Positions 1-12,058 are shown, counted from the first letter of the stretch. The stretch is 64,000 bases of DNA from Neoscytalidium dimidiatum (GCA_037367355.1 CM074696.1:3658001-3722000); one strand, 5' to 3'. Translations and numbers: made by a program. The notes: generated by a model from the letters alone, not told the origin.

Positions 1-82
1 AAATACGCACTCGTACCCCCCGACTGCAGAACAATCGTTCCCGTCTACTCCAAAATTTCAACGCCAGCACAGACAGTGGTTC

Positions 83-838
83 TCAAAGCCAGTATACCCG
101 AGAGGCAATTGTGCCTCGCGCCGTTCTTGCAGGTTCCCACGGCGTCCCACGTTGTGCAACTCTCTCACACAATCTCTCGATTCTTCCGGACAAGTACAAG
201 ACCGACCCGGTATTCGCGGCTGGCGGAACCTCCCGCAAGATATCACCCAGCCAGATAATCATGTCTCGCAGCTGTCCGTGCTCTTCTGGCGTCATGGATA
301 GACTTCTGATCTTCCGTATCGTACCAATGGCGCTATTAACCGCGGCAAGCTGGTTGGAAAGTTTGCGGACCTGCTCGGATCTCCTTCGCATGCCAATCCC
401 TCCTAAAGACTTGATATACCATGATGTGATCTCATGTTTCGTGTACTCAAGTCTGTCTGTTCTGTACCGGATATTGTCCATTGCCTCGTCCAGCAACTTT
501 TGACTGTCTGGATTGTCCGCGAAGTCATCGATGAACGTATCTATCGAGCGCAGCTCCTGTTCGTTGGACGAAGGCGGTCTCGCCGGCGTCTGCAGCTTCT
601 TTCCTCGTTCCTTCAGACCGCGCTGATGTTCTAGCCATGCTGCGGCGAGTGTGGGGCTTCGTTCATGACGAATCTGCTGAACTATCCCAGAAGTGCTGTG
701 TGCACAATCTCGTTCCAAGGTTGCCCCCTTCTGAGTTGAAGAAGTGGTGGAATCAGCCACGTGCTTTGGATCCTTCTCGGTCGCCTAATTCTCCAGCTTA
801 GCGATCTTACTATAGTTAAACTCACTGTCGCCTACCAT
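83..838 (-). CDS. Conserved-looking hypothetical protein, about 234 aa, two exons
   Basis: The long open frame (83..784) has no ATG near its 5' end, and an in-frame TAG lies just upstream. A spliced start resolves this: ATG at 836-838 is followed directly by a GTAGGC donor, a 51-nt intron (785..835) and a TTAG acceptor, giving a protein beginning MATEKDPKHVADS. The first coding exon would then be the ATG alone. The protein is polar. It has a helical central part, from about the IDTFIDDF motif through a Leu/Arg-rich stretch containing MRRRSEQVRKLSNQL, and no signal peptide or membrane segment. I do not recognise the family. An alternative is initiation at the GTG at 758-760. That the frame is coding is likely; the start is an inference. 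Confidence 0.55.
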
Positions 839-1325
839 TGTAACGCAAAGAATGGGAGGAAGAAAAATGGATAACTGATACAACAGTTGATTATTTTGGA
901 GTATATGACAGCGCGGACTCCAGGCTTACATATTCTGTCCAATGCTGATCAGGCAGTCTTTTTTTTTCCCTCCCCGAGAGAAGTCGCCAATGGTAAGATA
1001 GACCTTCTCTATTCACCGCTCAAATCCATGAACGCAGGTGCCTTCTTTGTAGGTTCTTGCATAGTATTGCCTTTCGCTTCCCTTCCATTGTCCTCGGTCT
1101 AGAAATTACTTTTTATCCAGCCCAATCTACGCCAGCGCCTTCCTGAATTTCATGCAGCCAAAAACTCCGCCGCCAAGTTTCTTCCCGTCATCTCAGTTCC
1201 CCACCGGACTTTTCAAGACTTACACCTAAACCGCCAAACTCCCTTCATTTCCGAGCCTGTTGCGAACGTTTCGCCCCCTCACACTTTCCTTTTCCCCTCC
1301 CCCGCGACAGAAGAAACCCTCCCCC
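839..1325. other. Intergenic, no gene seen
   Basis: About 490 nt between two minus-strand genes. It holds the 5' flank of the first gene and the 3' flank of the coiled-coil gene. It includes a T-run near 960 and C/T-rich sequence toward 1325. No convincing ORF or RNA. Confidence 0.6.
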
Positions 1326-1841
1326 TCAGCACCCCATCTCCACTTCCCCATCCTCCTCCCCGTCCTCGTCATCCACCTCGCCCCCGCTTTCCTCCTCGCC
1401 CTCATCCGCCCCGCTTCCATCACCGCCAACGCCATCACTCCCCTCCATCGCGTCCCCCTCCCCAAACAAGCTCTCCCTCCCGACCCTCCTCCTCGCCATC
1501 ACCATCCCCTCGACGCCCCTCCTCCCGGGCACCACGCGCGCCAGGCCGCCCAGCTCCTCGCGCAGGCCCGCCAGCGCCGCCTCCAGCGCCGCGATCTTGT
1601 CGGCGTTGCGCCGCTGCGCGGCCTTGAGCTGGCCGACCAGCGCCGCCTTGTCGCCGATGGCGCGCCGCTGCGCGCCCAGCAGGCGCTCGTAGTTGGCGCA
1701 CAGCCGGTTGAGGCGCCGCTGGACGGCGGCCGCCTCGCTCTGGAAGTGGTGGTGGGGGAGGAGGTCCGGCAGGGGCGGCGGCAGGAAGGGGGAGGATGGC
1801 GGGGCCGCGACCATCGTGGTGGTTGTTGAGGGTGGGGCCAT
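1326..1841 (-). CDS. Small coiled-coil protein with acidic tail (hypothetical)
   Basis: 171 residues from ATG at 1839-1841 (MAPPSTTTTM...) to TGA at 1326. The order is a Pro-rich N-terminus (about residues 1-30), a strongly predicted coiled coil rich in Ala/Leu/Arg (about residues 33-95, including RRLNRLCANYERLLGAQ and KIAALEAALAGLREEL), a basic linker, and a C-terminal tail of Gly/Glu/Asp ending EVEMGC. The frame stays open upstream to 2273, but that part is low-complexity Pro/Thr/Lys sequence and the 1841 ATG is the natural start. The coding part is very GC-rich, so other frames are also open here. Family not recognised. The coiled coil suggests a protein-protein interaction role, which is inference only. 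Confidence 0.5.
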   Translation of the reverse strand: MAPPSTTTTMVAAPPSSPFLPPPLPDLLPHHHFQSEAAAVQRRLNRLCANYERLLGAQRRAIGDKAALVGQLKAAQRRNADKIAALEAALAGLREELGGLARVVPGRRGVEGMVMARRRVGRESLFGEGDAMEGSDGVGGDGSGADEGEEESGGEVDDEDGEEDGEVEMGC

Positions 1842-2740
1842 TCCTATGGTTTTTCTTTTTTTCTCTTTTTTTTTCTTGGTGCCCGTCGTTCTTTGTCGTC
1901 GTCGTCGTTGCTGCGGCCCTGGTGGAGGTCTGTGGAGGAGGCAGGTGCGGGTGGTTGGCGTGTGGGTGTTGGCGTTCAGGCGCGGAGAAATGGGGGGGTT
2001 TTTGAGAGTGGTTGGCACGAGGGTCTTGCAGCCGTCCGGGCCCGGGAGAGTGTTGCTTAGTTTGGTTTTTGGTGATTTTGATCGTATTTGCCGTATTACT
2101 GGGGTGGCTGTGGGTTGCCGTCGTGATGCTGTTGTTGTTGCTGCAGCGCCAGGGATGGAGGTGGTTGTTGGCGATCCGGCGCGTACGGGGGGCAACTGTC
2201 GGGCGGCTGGTGGATCGTCGCCGGGCTGGCGGTACGACTCTTGGTATGGAGGGAGATGCGGTCGGTTCGACATTTTTATCGGCGTGGGGTTTTTAAGGTA
2301 GGTGATGAAAGGTCCTGAAAAGGAGGTGGATCGACAGCCGCTCAGTCCCTGAATGATTTAAGTATCCCCTGGCAAGGTCGCTTGCCAACCAGAGGAATTC
2401 AGTTTAGTTGTTGCAGGTGTTTCTTCTCGGTTGTGGTGCCAGGTGATTGATAGAAGAAACTTGGCTAGTGTGGAAGATATAAGGAAATAACACGCTACCT
2501 CACTGTGAATGCCGGAATTCTGGTCTCCTATCACCACTCAATCTCACTTTACACCAAAAGCATAAAGCATATCATGTCACATAGCATATGGGCCTTGAAT
2601 GGCTTCTGTAGGAAATCAAATATCCTATTCTCTTGTTGTGGCTGAGGTCTAACCACAGCCGCATCATTGCGTCCTCATTCTCTTTTCCGGCCTTTCCACC
2701 CGGAGCTGTTCCGAAGCAAATCCGCGTAGTCGTCTCAACT
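1842..2740. other. Intergenic / 5' flank, no gene seen
   Basis: About 900 nt. The first part is GT-rich on the + strand with open frames that look like composition artefacts. From about 2290 the sequence becomes more balanced and shows no ORF with recognisable features. Confidence 0.5.
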
Positions 2741-3067
2741 CTACATCGATGCTTTCCAAGACAATTTGGATTTGGACACAGCATCCATGACCTTCGCAGT
2801 GTTCAGGCTGTGTCGTTGAACGAGGTCTGCATGTAATTCAATCAAATCTCTCACTTGTCTGATTTCCGCGTGAAGGTGTGCCAGGGATGCACTTTGGTCA
2901 AAATTCATGCTGGACAAGCGTTTCCCAGTAGAAATTGTTGTAAAGATTTTGTGTTGATCAGTCAATGTGAGGGGAACTCTTTTGGCGGAATGTAGCGAAA
3001 GTTTTGAGATCGGGCGCTTTGTAGCCGATAGCTCCATTTTATAGGCTTCAACGCATAAGGGCAACAT
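2741..3067 (-). CDS. Possible small protein, 108 aa (doubtful)
   Basis: A single open frame with ATG at 3065-3067. The C-terminal half (about residues 60-100) reads as an amphipathic helix, including AEIRQVRDLIELHADLVQ, which is why it is listed. It sits in a less GC-rich stretch where random ORFs are shorter, so 108 codons is mildly notable. No domain recognised and no supporting splice sites seen. It could be a lineage-specific small protein, one exon of a larger gene, or chance. Confidence 0.3.
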   Translation of the reverse strand: MLPLCVEAYKMELSATKRPISKLSLHSAKRVPLTLTDQHKIFTTISTGKRLSSMNFDQSASLAHLHAEIRQVRDLIELHADLVQRHSLNTAKVMDAVSKSKLSWKASM

Positions 3068-3746
3068 GCTTCAAAATTCATATTTGTCAACGGTTCGAAG
3101 ACTAGAGATACTTGGTGTTTTCATGCCGCAAATGTCATGTTGCCGTCTTATTGATTCTATTCATTGACTGCTGTGTACTCACCAATGTCATAACTACTGC
3201 GGAGCTTCGAACCGGAGGTCAAGTTTCCTGCTTCCTCCGACTTAGATCAGTGAGCAGCTCCTCATTGTTGCAACCCTTCATAAGGAACTATTCTCCTCTT
3301 GATACCCGCCAGCTCTTTAATGTTCTTCGTGAAAATACATTTTCAGCCTTCGCAAACATTTCATCACATCGAAATACCCATAAACAAGATTATCGTAACC
3401 CAAACATTCTCTATAGCATGGACTGTGCGCTGGAGGTTGTTAAAATTTGTTCAAATTGAAATCCTTCAGGTTTTCATGAGTTTGCATCTTGGAACAGAGG
3501 AGCGCAACCTCCTCTGCCGAAAACATACATGCGTCTGTTGAGTATGCGAGAGTGCCTACTCCCTGTCATTTGGACAAATGCATCGATAAAATTCCGTTCA
3601 CCTCAAACAGTGAAGAGAAAGAGAAATTAGATTCCCGTTGGCAAGCCATCTCATTACAAACCCACGAACATAGAACAAACCAGGATATCAAGCATCAATC
3701 TCAGAAGCAAACACCATCATCGTCCGCCTGGCCGACCACATCCCAC
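3068..3746. other. Intergenic, AT-richer, no gene seen
   Basis: About 680 nt between two minus-strand frames. Short + strand ORFs (for example from 3112) show no domain or splice support. Confidence 0.5.
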
Positions 3747-4367
3747 TCACTTCTTCTCCTCCTTCTTCGCGCCACCGAACCAACCCCCGAAGTAACCCCC
3801 GGCCCCCTTCGCGCCCTCAACGACCTTATTCCCACCCTCGCTCGCGCCCTCGGCCGCCTTGCCGCCGACGTCCTTCGCGCTTTCCGCAACGGGATCGACG
3901 ACAGACCCCAACGGCCCGGGCGCGATGCCGCCCTGGTCGTCCTTCCCGCCGCGCTCCGCACGGTTGACGCCCTCCTTCGAGACGAGGTCGCCGACGGGCT
4001 GGGCGAGGCCGCCCTGGCCGACCTGGCCGGCGGCGAGGTTGCTCACGTCGTCCTGGAGCTTGTCGACGCGGGAGTCGCCGGTGACCTTCGCTTTGGAGAG
4101 GTTGTCTGCACGCGGGAACCATCAGCCTGCGTCGATCGCGGGGACGTGAAGGAAATTTGGAGGGGACGCACCCTTGGCGGCGTAGCTGGCCTTGTTGTCC
4201 TTGGTGAAGTACTTGAGGTACTGGTCCTCGATCCAGGGCACCCAGCGCTCGTACTGTTGGTTGTATTGCTTCTTGGTCCACTCCATGACGTCCTTGGGCG
4301 CCTTCTTGGCTTTTCTGAGCTTCTGCTTGCGAGGCGAAGGGGGTGGGATGTTCTGTATCGAGGCCAT
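3747..4367 (-). CDS. Hypothetical protein, 184 aa, one intron
   Basis: Exon 1 is 4172..4367 (ATG at 4365-4367, MASIQNIPPPSPRKQKL) and exon 2 is 3747..4105. The 66-nt intron 4106..4171 has a GTGCGT donor, a CTGAT branch-like site and a GCAG acceptor, and splicing joins ...SYAAK to DNLSKAK... in frame. The N-terminal third is basic with aromatic residues (EWTKKQYNQQYERWVPWIED). The C-terminal half is a Gly/Ala/Lys-rich, amphipathic-repeat-like stretch (VGGKAAEGASEGGNKVVEG) ending in FGGWFGGAKKEEKK. No signal peptide or membrane helix is evident. The tail resembles LEA-like or membrane-surface amphipathic helices in composition only; I do not recognise the family. Confidence 0.75.
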
Positions 4368-5958
4368 GGTGGGAAGGGCAACAGTCAGTCCGCAGAGTTT
4401 TCCAAGGAGAAGAACAAAGCACGTTTATTAGAGGACGGTTTGATGGCGCGGGGTGATGTAGGGGTTGGTAGGAGTGGACGAAGTCGTTGGGGGGACTTCC
4501 AATAGAAAGAGACAAGTTTGAGTGGGACAAGGGAAAATTCAACGCTGAAATATGACTTACCGAGAGACCTCAGGATCTCTTTCGTGATTTTTCGACAGTG
4601 GTCGCGTGTACTGGGCAGTGCAAAGGTGTCTTGCCTCTGACCGTTGGACGGATTCGGGGGTCAGGGTCCAGAGGAGCAAGGGTCTGGGCGACTATAGTGA
4701 GATGGTATGTACAAGAGGAGAAATGGCGAAGCAGGTAGATGACTACCGCCACGTTTATCTGCGCACGCGGACATCGGCAAAAAGCAGGCTCGAAGGTCAC
4801 AGAGTCCAGACGTGTGTTATGGCGACACGGCAGATGATGCGCTACCGGATACGTCATCTGCCTGCCGTCTCGAACCGTGGCTGGTGGCTTTGATAGGCGC
4901 ATCCCTGCAAGCCTTGACCGAAATCTTGGAAGACGCTCCGCAACGTCAGCCGCGTCAATCTCATGGGTTCTACATGCTGCGCCCAGTCATATGCGGCCTC
5001 CTCTCCTGGCCAACCATGCGTGCAGCTGTCACGGCAGCGGAACAATACTTCTCCTGCGAGTCAGTCTAGCTCAACTACACACGTCGATGGCGCACGGCTT
5101 GCAGGAAAAGAATGTGTGGACGATTGACTGATATGACATTGCCATGGCTATGCTTTTAAGTAGAAACAGGAACAAACATCTCATCCAGTAGTAACAGGCT
5201 CGTTTCCGCATGCTCTTCCTTTTCCAAGAAAGCTTCAATAAAGAAAACCTAGAACGCGTTTCTGCGTATCAAGCCCTCTTCTTCCATGCTCTCAGCCCGT
5301 GAAGGGGGGGTATCGTTGTCGTCGCCGTTCGTCCTAAATTCCGAATCGACTCCGTCCAAAAAAAAAAAAAAAAAGAAGGCAATCCGTGCCTACCAATTGC
5401 GCCGAAGTTTTCACACTCCGGCCAATCAGCCTCCCGGTTCCACTTCTATCTCCACTGCTCCCAACTCGTATTCCTACAAGTTGCTCCGTGAGAGCGCAAG
5501 GAAAATGCCGACGGGCGAACTTTTGGTAAAACACAAGGAAAGTAATATGTATACAAGCAAAAAAAAATCTAGTCGTGACAGATAAACACTAAGGGAATGT
5601 TGGTGGTGCCGTCGGGCGGACATGGGTCGGAGATGAAGCTTTCGTGCGGGGGATGAGATATGGACAAGCGGAAGGAAGTCTGCAGATGAGCCGTCGTGAT
5701 GCGCTGCGTGTCGTCTGGATTCGTCCAAGAAATGCCGATGCGCCAAACAGATGGAAGCATACGCCAGGAATCAGGAACAAGGAAATGTGGACATGCAGGA
5801 CCAGCGCCGCAGAAATGCACAGAAAACGCTGACGCAATGTGAGGTACGGACGAAGAATCCGGAGGATAAGAAGATGTACCAGGAGGGCACAAGGTGATGA
5901 AGTGGGTATTTCGAGGAATAGGAAAGTTGAGGGAATGTTTCACGGAATTGAGCGTCAT
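4368..5958. other. Intergenic, 1.6 kb, no gene seen
   Basis: It separates the start of the 184-aa gene from the 3' end of the Ser-rich gene; both genes are on the minus strand. It holds a 17-A run at 5358..5374. The minus-strand ORF at 5569..5958 lies directly after the stop of the Ser-rich gene and looks like its 3' untranslated region. Confidence 0.5.
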
Positions 5959-8900
5959 TTAAGTCTCCTGCCTCAGCCGCCTGGATAAGCTTGCAGTACG
6001 GGCGATTCCGGACGGCGCTACACTAGGAGCAGCCCGTGGTGTTGAGTTTGAGTAAAAGCTCAGCCTCTGACGCCGATCCTCACTGCCAAAGTCACTGGCT
6101 CTGGGGCTCTCTGAAGCACGATCGAATCGGCGATCGCGGAGGAACGAAGAAGAGGAAGAAGACGGAGGAAGGTGGGATGTTGGACTGTCATTTGCTGGGA
6201 CAGTGCCGTTAGGCCGCCTAATCGAGGTGGCGTGTTGCAACGCAACAGAGGCGCCGTCCGGAAGCGGTACATTCGAGGTATACTCTCTCGATAGCCTGTT
6301 GCTCCGGTTGCCATGGCTCTGTCGGTTTTGGGTAAAATCGGTCATGGCTCTGGAAGGCACCCTAAGAGTTTGCGTCTCCTCCTCCATCTCTGGTTGGTCA
6401 TCATTTGTGACTGTTGCACGGCGCGGTCGGCCGTTCAGTAAAGAGGTCCCAGTCCTTGACGACTGGTATCTAGAGCCCTGAGTAGGCGTGGTCCTGTCAC
6501 GTTCCGGCCCATCTCGAGGGCTATTGCCAGCACTGTTCGTTGCAAGCATACTCGTACGACGGGCTTCAATGCGGTTGAGAGCCCGGCTCGGACTGTTTCT
6601 CATATCGCCCTCGGGTTCAGCACTTCCACCGCGCGGCGGGAGTTGTTCCCGTTCCCTTTCACGGTCGCGGTCCCGCTCACGCTCTCCGTTCATGTGCACG
6701 CTCTGTCTCCTGCTGGGAGGTGCAAGACCGGGTGATTTGAGAGCGCCGTTGGCCACATTAGAATTATCGCAAAGCGCGATACACAGTTCCGTTAGGCTCC
6801 GGCACATGTTGTCCGCCTTCCTTCTGAGCTGGCGCTCGCTAGTTTGAACTCCACTGTTCGAGGTAGCAGAACTTGTGTTACCACCACTCGTCATAGCAGC
6901 TAATTCAAGCGCGTCGGTGGCGGTTGCTTCTAGAATGCGATAGAATGAAGGACTCATGGCGTCCTTGCATTTGGCAAGTGCGGAATGTAGTAGCGGATGG
7001 CTGGAGCCGGTTGCGCCGTTGGTGCCTCCGACAGCGCCAGACACCGTCGTTTCTGGCGGTGAGACACTCATCTTCTTTTGCTGCTTGGGGGAAGCGGTGA
7101 CAGATGTTGCCTGGGTAGTAGCGGTTCGCGGCCGCTCAGAGGCGGTATAGTTCGTGACCGCTGCACCCGATGTCGGAGGCATCTTGCCGGTGAGCTCCAG
7201 TTTCTTGATGCGGGACTTCAATTCGTCCAATTCGTCCCAGACAGTCGAAGTGGCAGTCGTAGAATCGAGCGACTCAGAGCCGTCGTGGCCGTCGCTCGTG
7301 CGCGATTGCTGCTCGGGTTTCGATAGGATTTCGGGTGAGTTCTCCAAGGGAGTGGTGGGCTGATTTGTCGACTGGTTGTAGCGAGAAGAATACGTAAGAT
7401 TGGTTGACCGGTATCTGCTCTCACGCGCCGCCGCGTCACGAGTTGCAGCAGCGGCACGGGAGGGGTCCGGAATGGATGATCTCCTATTCTGCGGAGAGTC
7501 GTCTTGGTCTCGGGATCGTGAAAGGCCGAAGGAGCCGGATGAGGTCATTCCGAAGGACCGAACTCGAGAACCATCGACGGGGAATGAAGCAGTGACGGCT
7601 GTTTGTGGCTCGCGCGCTGACAATGGTGAGTTATAAGAGGGCGACGGCAAGTTAGACGCTCGCCTGATGTGCGAATGCAGTCGCGTCTGGATGGCAGAAG
7701 GGGTCTTGATGCCGGTGTCGATGCTGGGACGGGTGGTAGGCGAATTCAGCGAATTCAGCGAATTCGCGGGAAGAGATTGCCTACTCATGCGAGCGATCCT
7801 TGACTGGTCTATGTATCAGCAGAGGGGCTGGGCCAATGCAGGCATATTAATGAAGGAAGGGCCAAGCGTGAGCCAAAAAGGAAGCAAATTTAGGTGTAAT
7901 AGAGAAGCAGCAATCAATCGGAAGAAGGCCGCAGATAAGGGCAGCGGTAGCGAGGCGAAAGTGGGCTCAGGTCTTACGCAAACGCGCAGTTAGGCGCGCG
8001 ATTAAGGCACGATTCAGGGATGCGCCGCAGGTTGATTGTGGAAGTGCACTGACTTACCCGTCTTCGTTCGACCTTGACCGTATCATCATCCCCGTCTTGG
8101 TTGCGGGGGCTGTCTTGCGCAATATTTAGAAACAGGTCCTCGCTACTTGAACCCTTTGCGTCGCGCGCGTAGTCTCCACTGCGGTCATCAGGCCTGCTGC
8201 GGTGCGAGTACGCAAAGTCGTAGTCGGATTGGCTATCGGAGAAGCTGTTGTTAGCCATTGCACTCCCCCGACTTGTCGAGAAACTCCTGCGCGCTGGCGT
8301 CTGCGGATTTGGGCTCGTCGCGCGCGAACTCGGGAGACTCCTGGACCTGCTGGATCGTCTCCCGTCTTCTGCGTATGCCTTTACGGTGGTGTTGCTGGTG
8401 GTGCGGCTATGTTGGTGGCTGGCTGCGGCCGGCGCGGGTTGATCGGTGGAGGAAAAGGGCGAGAATTGCGGATTGCGGAGGGCGGCGTCGGCAGGGCTCT
8501 GCGAGCGACGCGCGACGTCGGAAGTGTTGGATCGTCGTCGCGTTATCAGGGCAATTGGCGGACCGTACGAGGTCTCAATACCATGGCTGCTGTGCGAGGC
8601 GGGAGGCTTCCGGGACGCGGGAGATCGGGCGTCGGCGCTCGAGGGGGCGTGCGGACCGAAGAGGGAGCCGGACGACGAGAGGCTGGAGGGTGTTGGGCGT
8701 GAAGCGGAGGAGGAGCTGCTCAAGCGGCGAGTGCGGGCTGAGAAGGGTGTGCCGGAGACTAAGGGTGAGCTGTTGGTGCTCGGGGCGCGCTGGGTGGGCG
8801 GCGTGTGTTGTTGGTGCTGGAGATGTCGGTCACGGTGCCGAGACGCACTGTCCGCCGGTGAGAGGGCGAGCGGGGGACGCGACGGCAGCGATCGTGGAGA

Positions 8901-9059
8901 CGGCTCGTCGAGGCCTGAGGCTGAGGGCGAAGCGTGATGCTGGTGCGGTGATGAGGGCGGTGGTGCAGCTGCAGCGGGCTCTCGTGGGGATTGTGTTGTT
9001 CTGAAACTCCGGTGAGAGGAGCTGCGCGCTGGCACTGGCCGGTTGATGTGGGCTTCCAT
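5959..9059 (-). CDS. Large Ser/Arg-rich disordered fungal protein, 948 aa
   Basis: Two exons: 8058..9059 (ATG at 9057-9059, MEAHINRPVPARSSSHRSF) and 5959..7803. The intron 7804..8057 (254 nt) begins GTAAGT and ends CCAG; phase 0 joins ...VKVERRR to SRIARMSRQSLPAN. The upstream in-frame ATG at 9125 is possible but less likely. Most of the protein is Ser/Pro/Thr/Arg-rich and probably disordered. Features standing out are an acidic patch (DLFLNIAQDSPRNQDGDDD) before the intron, a short coiled-coil-like segment (WDELDELKSRIKKLEL), a Cys-containing helix (RQLRRKADNMCRSLTELC) and an Arg/Glu/Asp repeat (RERDRDRERERE). The abundance of SP and RxxS sites suggests a phosphorylated scaffold, which is inference. 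No catalytic domain seen. Confidence 0.75.
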
Positions 9060-10093
9060 ATCCTGGTCCGGGGGGCTGGTCCAAGTGGTGCACTGCGGTG
9101 CTACGACGCGCGCGGACAACAACAAAATTTCGCCTTCTCAGATCGCATGAAGAACCTCCACAGGCCTCAGGACGGCGCGCATCAGAGCTCAGGAGCGGAG
9201 GAGGAGAGGCGTGTAGCAGCCGCGACGCCGCACCTTGCCCTTCTCCGCAGTGCTGGGTTAGTAACGCGTGATGCTGCAAAGCCTATCACAGACGGCGGCA
9301 TGGGGGAGCACGATCACCGCCGTTAGTCGATGCTTGTCAGGCACGAATGCAGAGGCTGGCCAGCCGAAGTCTATCTGCGGCGGGTCTGCGCGCGCCCTCG
9401 CGCCCCCCCCGTTTGCGCGCCTCGAGCTGAGCATCGTCACATTCGCAGCCGCCGGCTTTAGCGCCCCCGATGCCAGCAGCCAGCCTCACGCCCGGCGCCC
9501 GTCTCCAGCTGTGCCTGCAGGAACGCGCCTGTCGGGGTTCGGGGAGGAAGAATGCCAGGCACATCCGTTCCGGGGATTCGCGCCCCCGCCCAGCCCGCAC
9601 TCCTTCTGGAGCCGTCTAGGCCTGAAACTCCTGCTGCAGCGTGGTGGAGAGCAGCGGGAGTGCGCGCTCCCACCGCAGCCAACAGCCGACAACCAACAGC
9701 CAACAGCCCTACACGGCTAGGCAATCTTGACTCCCTATTGACGCCCGGGAACAAGCTCGACTGGCGCAACCTGCCGCTCACAGGGCAACGGCACGGGCTC
9801 GCTTGCGATGCGCACACCGGCCCCGGCTCGAGATGAATTTTTCGAGAAAAGAGCGGCGCGCTTGTGCTCGCGCGTCGCTGAGTCGCCATCTGAAACGCGC
9901 TAGAGCGCAAAAGGCAGCCACGCCGCCGAGCCTGCGCTCGCATCTGGAAGAGGGGCAGCCCCAATCAGGAGAACTCATACCGTAAAGTTCTGACTAAGGC
10001 GCCTCATCACGTCAAGCCCGACCAAGAGCTTTTGCCTCGACAACTTGCCTTGCCGGCCCTGCTACCCACGCGCCCATCCGCCACAACATCACC
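9060..10093. promoter_or_regulatory. Divergent intergenic region between Ser-rich gene (-) and Prp45 gene (+)
   Basis: About 1.0 kb shared upstream region, GC-rich, with C/T tracts and AAC/AGCC-type short repeats near 9680-9710. Immediately before the Prp45 ATG the sequence ACATCACC gives a good Kozak context. No specific factor sites are claimed. Confidence 0.4.
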
Positions 10094-11872
10094 ATGTCCG
10101 CCGGCCTTTCACTCTCGCGTGCTCTGCCGAAGCCCAAGTACACCGGCGAGGATGAGGACCTCCCCGCACACGCCCAGCCGCGCGGTCCACGCGTCGTGGG
10201 CGCCTCCGAAATCGACCAGACGCAGATCGTGCTGAAGAAGTCCGGCCCTCCTCCATACGGCCAGCGCGCGGGATGGCGTCCCCGGTCGCAGGAAGACTAC
10301 GGCGATGGAGGCGCCTTCCCCGAGGTTCCGGTTGCGCAGTACCCGCTGGACATGGGCAGGAAAACAACGTCGAGCTCGAACGCGCTCGCGATCCAGGTTG
10401 ACGCAGAGGGGAAGGTGAAGTACGACGCCATCGCTCGCCGCGGGCACAGCGAGAATCGGATCGTTCATGCCTCTTTCAAGGATTTGATTCCACTGCGCCA
10501 GCGCGCCGATATTGGTGAAATCTCGCTGGATCGCCCGTCAGAGGAACAGATCGCAGAGACGAAGAAGAAGACGGAGGAAGCTTTGGCCAAACTAGTTTCT
10601 GGAGCAGTTGCAGCACAGAAGCCAAAGACGGTCGCTGGTACAACTCGCAAGGCTCCGACTTACGTGCGCTACACGCCGGCAAATCAGATGGGAGACAACA
10701 GCAAGAAGCAGGACAGAATCATGAAGATTGTGGAGAGGCAGGTCGATCCGATGGAGCCACCCAAGTTCAAGCACAAGAAGGTCCCCCGCGGACCGCCAAG
10801 CCCCCCGCCGCCCGTAATGCACTCGCCACCCCGTAAACTGACAGCCGAGGACCAGGAGGCGTGGAAGATTCCTCCACCAGTCTCCAACTGGAAGAATCCG
10901 AAGGGTTATACCGTGCCGTTGGATAAACGTTTGGCAGCCGACGGACGTGGTTTGCAAGATGTCGCCATCAACGACAAATTCGCGCAGTTTGCTGAGGCAT
11001 TATTCACGGCGGATAGGCATGCAAGAGAGGAAGTCAAGCAGCGCGCCTTGATGCAACAAAAGCTGGCAGAGAAGGAGAAGCTACAGAAGGAGGAGCATCT
11101 GCGCCAATTAGCAATGAAGGCACGCGAACAAGCTTCAGGCTCTTCCAGAAGGGATTCAAGAGACGTTCGTTCCCGCTCCAGGAGCCGAACCCCGTCAGAA
11201 TATTCGTCAAGGTCCGAGAGTGAAGAGGATGAGGCTGTCAGAGAGAGAGAGGAGATGCGCCGTGAACGTCGGAGAGAGGCAGAGAAGCAGCTGCGGCAGT
11301 CACGCATGGGTACTGAGCGGCGGATCCAGATGATGGCAAGAGAGCAGAATCGTGATATCTCGGAGAAAATCGCTCTGGGAATTGCGAAGCCAAGTCAATC
11401 GTCTGAGACCATGTATGATTCTCGATTGTTCAACCAGACAAGCGGATTCGATACCGGCTTCAACGAGGACCAACCCTACGACAAACCGCTCTTCGCAGCT
11501 CAAGATGCCATCAACAATATTTACCGGCCAAAGCTAAATCAGGATGATGATGATGACAATGGTGAAGCGTTGGATAAGATTCAGAAGACAGACAGGTTTG
11601 AAGTGCTCGGAAAGGTCAAGGAGGGCTTCAAAGGCGCCGACACTGCCGAAGTAAGCAAAACTACACCATCAAAATTCATGGTCAGGTGCTGACAAGAATA
11701 ATAGCAACGCGAAGGACCTGTTCAATTCGAGAAGGATACCGATGATCCTTTCAACATTAACCAGATGATCTCCGAAGCCACCAAGGGAGCTGCAGGCAGC
11801 AGTAAGAGATACGGCGCAGACGAGCCCGAAGGACGATCCTCGAAGCGGGCGAGGGTTGAAGATGACGATTGA
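10094..11872 (+). CDS. PRP45: Pre-mRNA-processing protein 45 (SNW/SKIP family)
   Basis: 574 residues in two exons, 10094..11650 and 11705..11872. The 54-nt intron (GTAAGC donor, GCTGAC branch, ATAG acceptor) is phase 0 and links ...DTAE to QREGPVQFEKD. The SNW/SKIP domain occupies roughly residues 180-350, with the signature SNWKNPKGYTVPLDKRL starting at residue 264 after a Pro-rich segment (GPPSPPPPV). A long charged helical region with RS/RD dipeptides (RDSRDVRSRSRSR) follows, and the C-terminus is basic-acidic (SSKRARVEDDD). In yeast and humans the family is part of the activated spliceosome (NineTeen-related complex) and acts in the second step of splicing; it also serves as a transcription coregulator in animals. 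Length and motif order match fungal orthologues. Confidence 0.95.
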
Positions 11873-12058
11873 AAAGTTATTGAAGTTGCGACAGGCATGA
11901 TTGAGGACTATTCGATACCAAGTCATAGCATGCGTAGGGCGTAAGTTTGGATTGGATTCTGAAAATGGTGCATTATGTACAAAAACAAGCCGGAAAAGTA
12001 ATGGATGGGGGTTTCACCCTTGAACCAGAACCAAAACCAATGTCGGCTGCACTGCCTT

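Noticed and set aside
1842..2273. N-terminal extension of the coiled-coil protein frame
   Set aside because: Low-complexity Thr/Pro/Lys sequence upstream of a good ATG at 1841; it looks like non-coding DNA that happens to be open.
3195..3230. Reverse B-box-like TTCGAACC
   Set aside because: T-stem bases do not pair, and no acceptor stem is found on the minus strand.
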